Assembly (NCBI RefSeq): GCF_000499785.1
Contig: NZ_HG726020.1
Coordinates: forward strand, 647,515-711,514
Origin: Bacteroides neonati
GTDB lineage: Bacteria > Bacteroidota > Bacteroidia > Bacteroidales > Bacteroidaceae
DNA length: 64,000 nucleotides
Direction: 5' to 3'
In this document: piece after piece, positions 62,019 to 64,000 of the stretch
Layout: every line of letters starts with the position of its first letter
Numbering within the stretch: position 1 is the first letter of the stretch
Translations under genes and position numbers: made by a program
Notes under the pieces: generated by a model
The model's input: only the letters and a program-made list of their open reading frames with translations
Databases searched by the model: none
What the model was told of the DNA's origin: nothing

Positions 62019-64000
62019 ATGAATGAACAAACCATCAATCAGCAATACACCCAGATACTTCTTTTGATTAACCAAAGGAGACTGAAAGAAGCGATCTATC
62101 AATTGGAGTCGTATCTGTGGCAATGCTCAGATTGGAACCTGCGAAATCGATTTGAGGAGATGCAAGTCGCTTATAACTATATGCTGCAATACATGCAGGA
62201 GGGAATAGCAGATCCGGGGCGAAAGAGTTTATACATAAAAATTCAAACTCAGGCATTAGAGATAACCGATCAGACTCGCTTATTGCTTCTCGATAGTTAC
62301 TCCGACCATCTTTACCATATATACCGCAAAAAGCAAGCCTCGGAATCAACGCATCGCGATATGGATCAGATACGCCACATCCTCGAGTCGTTCAATGACG
62401 ACTTGGCAGTGAGCTGTCTGCTCACCGAGCAGAAACAGGATGAAGTATTGACGCGGCATGAAGATACCTTGAAATTACTTTTTTTGCAAACATGGACCAA
62501 TAGCGTATGGGGCTCGGCCGAAGCGGAACAAGCAAAAGCGATGCTGGAGTCGGAACTATTGTTAGAAAGCGACCTGTGCTTATTTGTCAGTGCGGTTACG
62601 ATGAGTTTGCTCGAATGCTTTGATGTTCGCAAACTCCTCTGGCTGATGGACGCTTATCAACACAGCAACACACAAATTGGGCAACGGGGTTTGATAGGTA
62701 TGGCTTTCGCCTTTCATCGTTACTCCGATCGCCTGCATCTGTATCCGGCGATAGAGAACCGCATTGTTTCGGTCAATGAAGTCAAGCAGTTGGATAAAGA
62801 CTTGATGCTCATACAGCGTCAAATACTGTTGTCGCAGGAAACAGAAAAGATTGATAAGAAAATGCGCGAGGAGATTATCCCCGAAATGATCAAGAACGTT
62901 TCGTCCATACGCAATATGAAGTTTGGTTTCGAGGAGTCGGACGAAGAAAAAGACGATCGCAACCCCGACTGGACAAGCATGTTGGATGAGCCTAAATTGG
63001 GCGAAAAGTTAAGGGAGATGAATGAACTGCAAATGGAGGGAGCCGATGTAAACATGAGTACCTTCTCGGCACTGAAAAGTTTTCCTTTCTTTCGCGAAAT
63101 ACAGAATTGGTTCTATCCGTTCGACAAAAAACATTCGAGCATCATCAAGCAATCGAAAGAACAGAACGACCAGAATGACGTCTTGGACACCATTATACAA
63201 TCGGGACTGTTTTGCAACAACGATAAGTATTCACTGTTTTTCATCATGCAAAGCTTTCCGAAGGCACAACGCGATATGGTATTCAGTCAGCTAACCGAGC
63301 AACAGGCAGAAGCCTTTTCGGATCAAGCGAAATGGGAAGAGCTGAGAAAATTCAATGACCGCCCCACCACCGTAAGCAATCAATACCTGCACGACTTATA
63401 TCGCTTCTATAAACTCAACCAACGAAGAATGGAGTTTACGGATATTTTTAAAGAGAAGATAGCGCTGTATCAGGTACCTTTATTGAAAGGAATGCTATAT
63501 CATCCCGACTTCCTGATTCATCTGGCTCATTATCATCTATCCAAAGAACATTGGAACGAGGCTGTCGAACTGTATCAACAGGTGTTGACCATGAAAGAGT
63601 GTCCCGAAGCAACCGATGAATTCTATCAACGTATGGGGTATGCACTGCAAAAGCTGGGCAGAAGACAAGAAGCCATTGCAGCCTACTTAAAGGCAGATAC
63701 GATTAAGCCGGATAATGTATGGACCAACCGACACCTGGCCACGTGCTATCGCCTTACAGGGCATTTCACGGAAGCGCTCATATACTATCGCAGGGTAGAG
63801 TTAACAACTCCGGATAATAAAAACATCGTATTCTATATGGCTCATTGCCTTGCCGAACTGAAACAGTACGATGAAGCATTGAACTATTTCTTTAAACTGG
63901 ATTTTCTGGAAAACAATAGTATAAAGGCGTGGCGTGGTATCAGCTGGTGTTCTTTTGTCAAAGGGAAACACGAGCAGGCTACCCGGTATTATGAGAAGAT
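62019..64000 (+). CDS. Large TPR protein, cut by the window end
   Basis: At least 660 residues from ATG at 62019 (MNEQTINQQYTQILLLINQRRLKEAIYQLES), open to the end of the window. Helical repeats occupy the whole: an N-terminal helical domain (about 1-290), a Lys/Asp/Glu segment (about 300-320, FEESDEEKDDRNPDW), then clear TPR units from about 500 (LIHLAHYHLSKEHWNEAVELYQQVLTM, YQRMGYALQKLGRRQEAIAAYLKADTI, NRHLATCYRLTGHFTEALIYYRRVE, AHCLAELKQYDEALNYFFKLDFL). No signal peptide, so cytoplasmic. 12 bp after DUF418, same operon. Function unknown; a protein-interaction scaffold. Confidence 0.88.
   Translation, partial: MNEQTINQQYTQILLLINQRRLKEAIYQLESYLWQCSDWNLRNRFEEMQVAYNYMLQYMQEGIADPGRKSLYIKIQTQALEITDQTRLLLLDSYSDHLYHIYRKKQASESTHRDMDQIRHILESFNDDLAVSCLLTEQKQDEVLTRHEDTLKLLFLQTWTNSVWGSAEAEQAKAMLESELLLESDLCLFVSAVTMSLLECFDVRKLLWLMDAYQHSNTQIGQRGLIGMAFAFHRYSDRLHLYPAIENRIVSVNEVKQLDKDLMLIQRQILLSQETEKIDKKMREEIIPEMIKNVSSIRNMKFGFEESDEEKDDRNPDWTSMLDEPKLGEKLREMNELQMEGADVNMSTFSALKSFPFFREIQNWFYPFDKKHSSIIKQSKEQNDQNDVLDTIIQSGLFCNNDKYSLFFIMQSFPKAQRDMVFSQLTEQQAEAFSDQAKWEELRKFNDRPTTVSNQYLHDLYRFYKLNQRRMEFTDIFKEKIALYQVPLLKGMLYHPDFLIHLAHYHLSKEHWNEAVELYQQVLTMKECPEATDEFYQRMGYALQKLGRRQEAIAAYLKADTIKPDNVWTNRHLATCYRLTGHFTEALIYYRRVELTTPDNKNIVFYMAHCLAELKQYDEALNYFFKLDFLENNSIKAWRGISWCSFVKGKHEQATRYYEK

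Noticed and set aside
1..64000. CRISPR arrays, rRNA genes, known anti-phage defence clusters
   Set aside because: No regularly spaced direct repeats, no rRNA sequence and no recognisable defence proteins were seen on reading both strands.

Overview
The window is chromosomal DNA from a Bacteroidota bacterium, almost certainly Bacteroides or a close Bacteroidaceae relative. The grounds are two SusC/SusD pairs, many lipoproteins with short lipobox signal peptides, fimbrillin-like and DUF4988/DUF4955 proteins, a histone-like HU with a C-terminal extension, and several TAnnTTTG (-7) promoter motifs at plausible distances from gene starts. The genus call rests on protein recognition by eye; no search was run.

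Layout. 0-2.1 kb: a ROK sugar kinase and a secreted PI-PLC-like enzyme, both on the minus strand, each preceded by the same 28-bp element. 2.3-3.5 kb: a fossil zone in which decayed copies of the HU gene and of the GH3 3' end found elsewhere in the window are joined to each other and then abut a degenerate IS with 17-bp terminal inverted repeats. 3.8-12.4 kb (+): a SusC/SusD locus with a DUF5017-like lipoprotein and two fimbrillin-like lipoproteins but no recognisable glycoside hydrolase. It converges, across a perfect 29-bp inverted repeat, on a DUF4988 lipoprotein gene and a DUF4988/DUF4955 beta-helix gene (minus strand). The two units share a 28-bp upstream element (23/28). 16.4-29.0 kb (-): a second, conventional beta-glucan-type PUL with a propeller/Y_Y_Y/LuxR-HTH regulator, SusC, SusD, PKD surface lipoprotein, GH16 laminarinase-type enzyme and GH3 beta-glucosidase. 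29.4-30.1 kb: HU-like protein and tRNA-Thr(TGT).

30.4-42.7 kb is core chromosome: a DUF4199 / GT2 / DUF6452 / DUF6048 / mntP / apbE operon, DUF486 and ttcA, a TPR-NfeD-FloA-phosphorylase-exonuclease operon, an NAD(P)-binding protein and mnmE. 42.7 to about 50.6 kb is a compact, one-directional, 13-gene integrated element next to the 3' end of mnmE: tyrosine integrase, excisionase-like HTH, DnaC-type ATPase, replication-initiator-like winged helix protein, a small-terminase-like protein and a tail-fibre-like tail end. No capsid, portal, large terminase or lysis gene is recognisable, which suggests a phage satellite or a heavily reduced prophage. Similar tandem integrase arm-type repeats lie at both ends. 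50.6-54.3 kb is a decayed strip with a hipB-like antitoxin pseudogene, a DUF3089 lipoprotein, a DUF3667 membrane protein and a small secreted protein.

54.4-64 kb returns to core genes: pheS with a possible small RNA upstream, an MFS transporter overlapping nth, pgk, and an operon of a solute-binding lipoprotein, OprP-like porin, DUF418 membrane protein and a large TPR protein cut by the window end. The strongest leads for something new are the mnmE-linked element, the hydrolase-free SusCD/DUF4955 pair tied together by a shared DNA element, and the HU/GH3 mosaic fossil.
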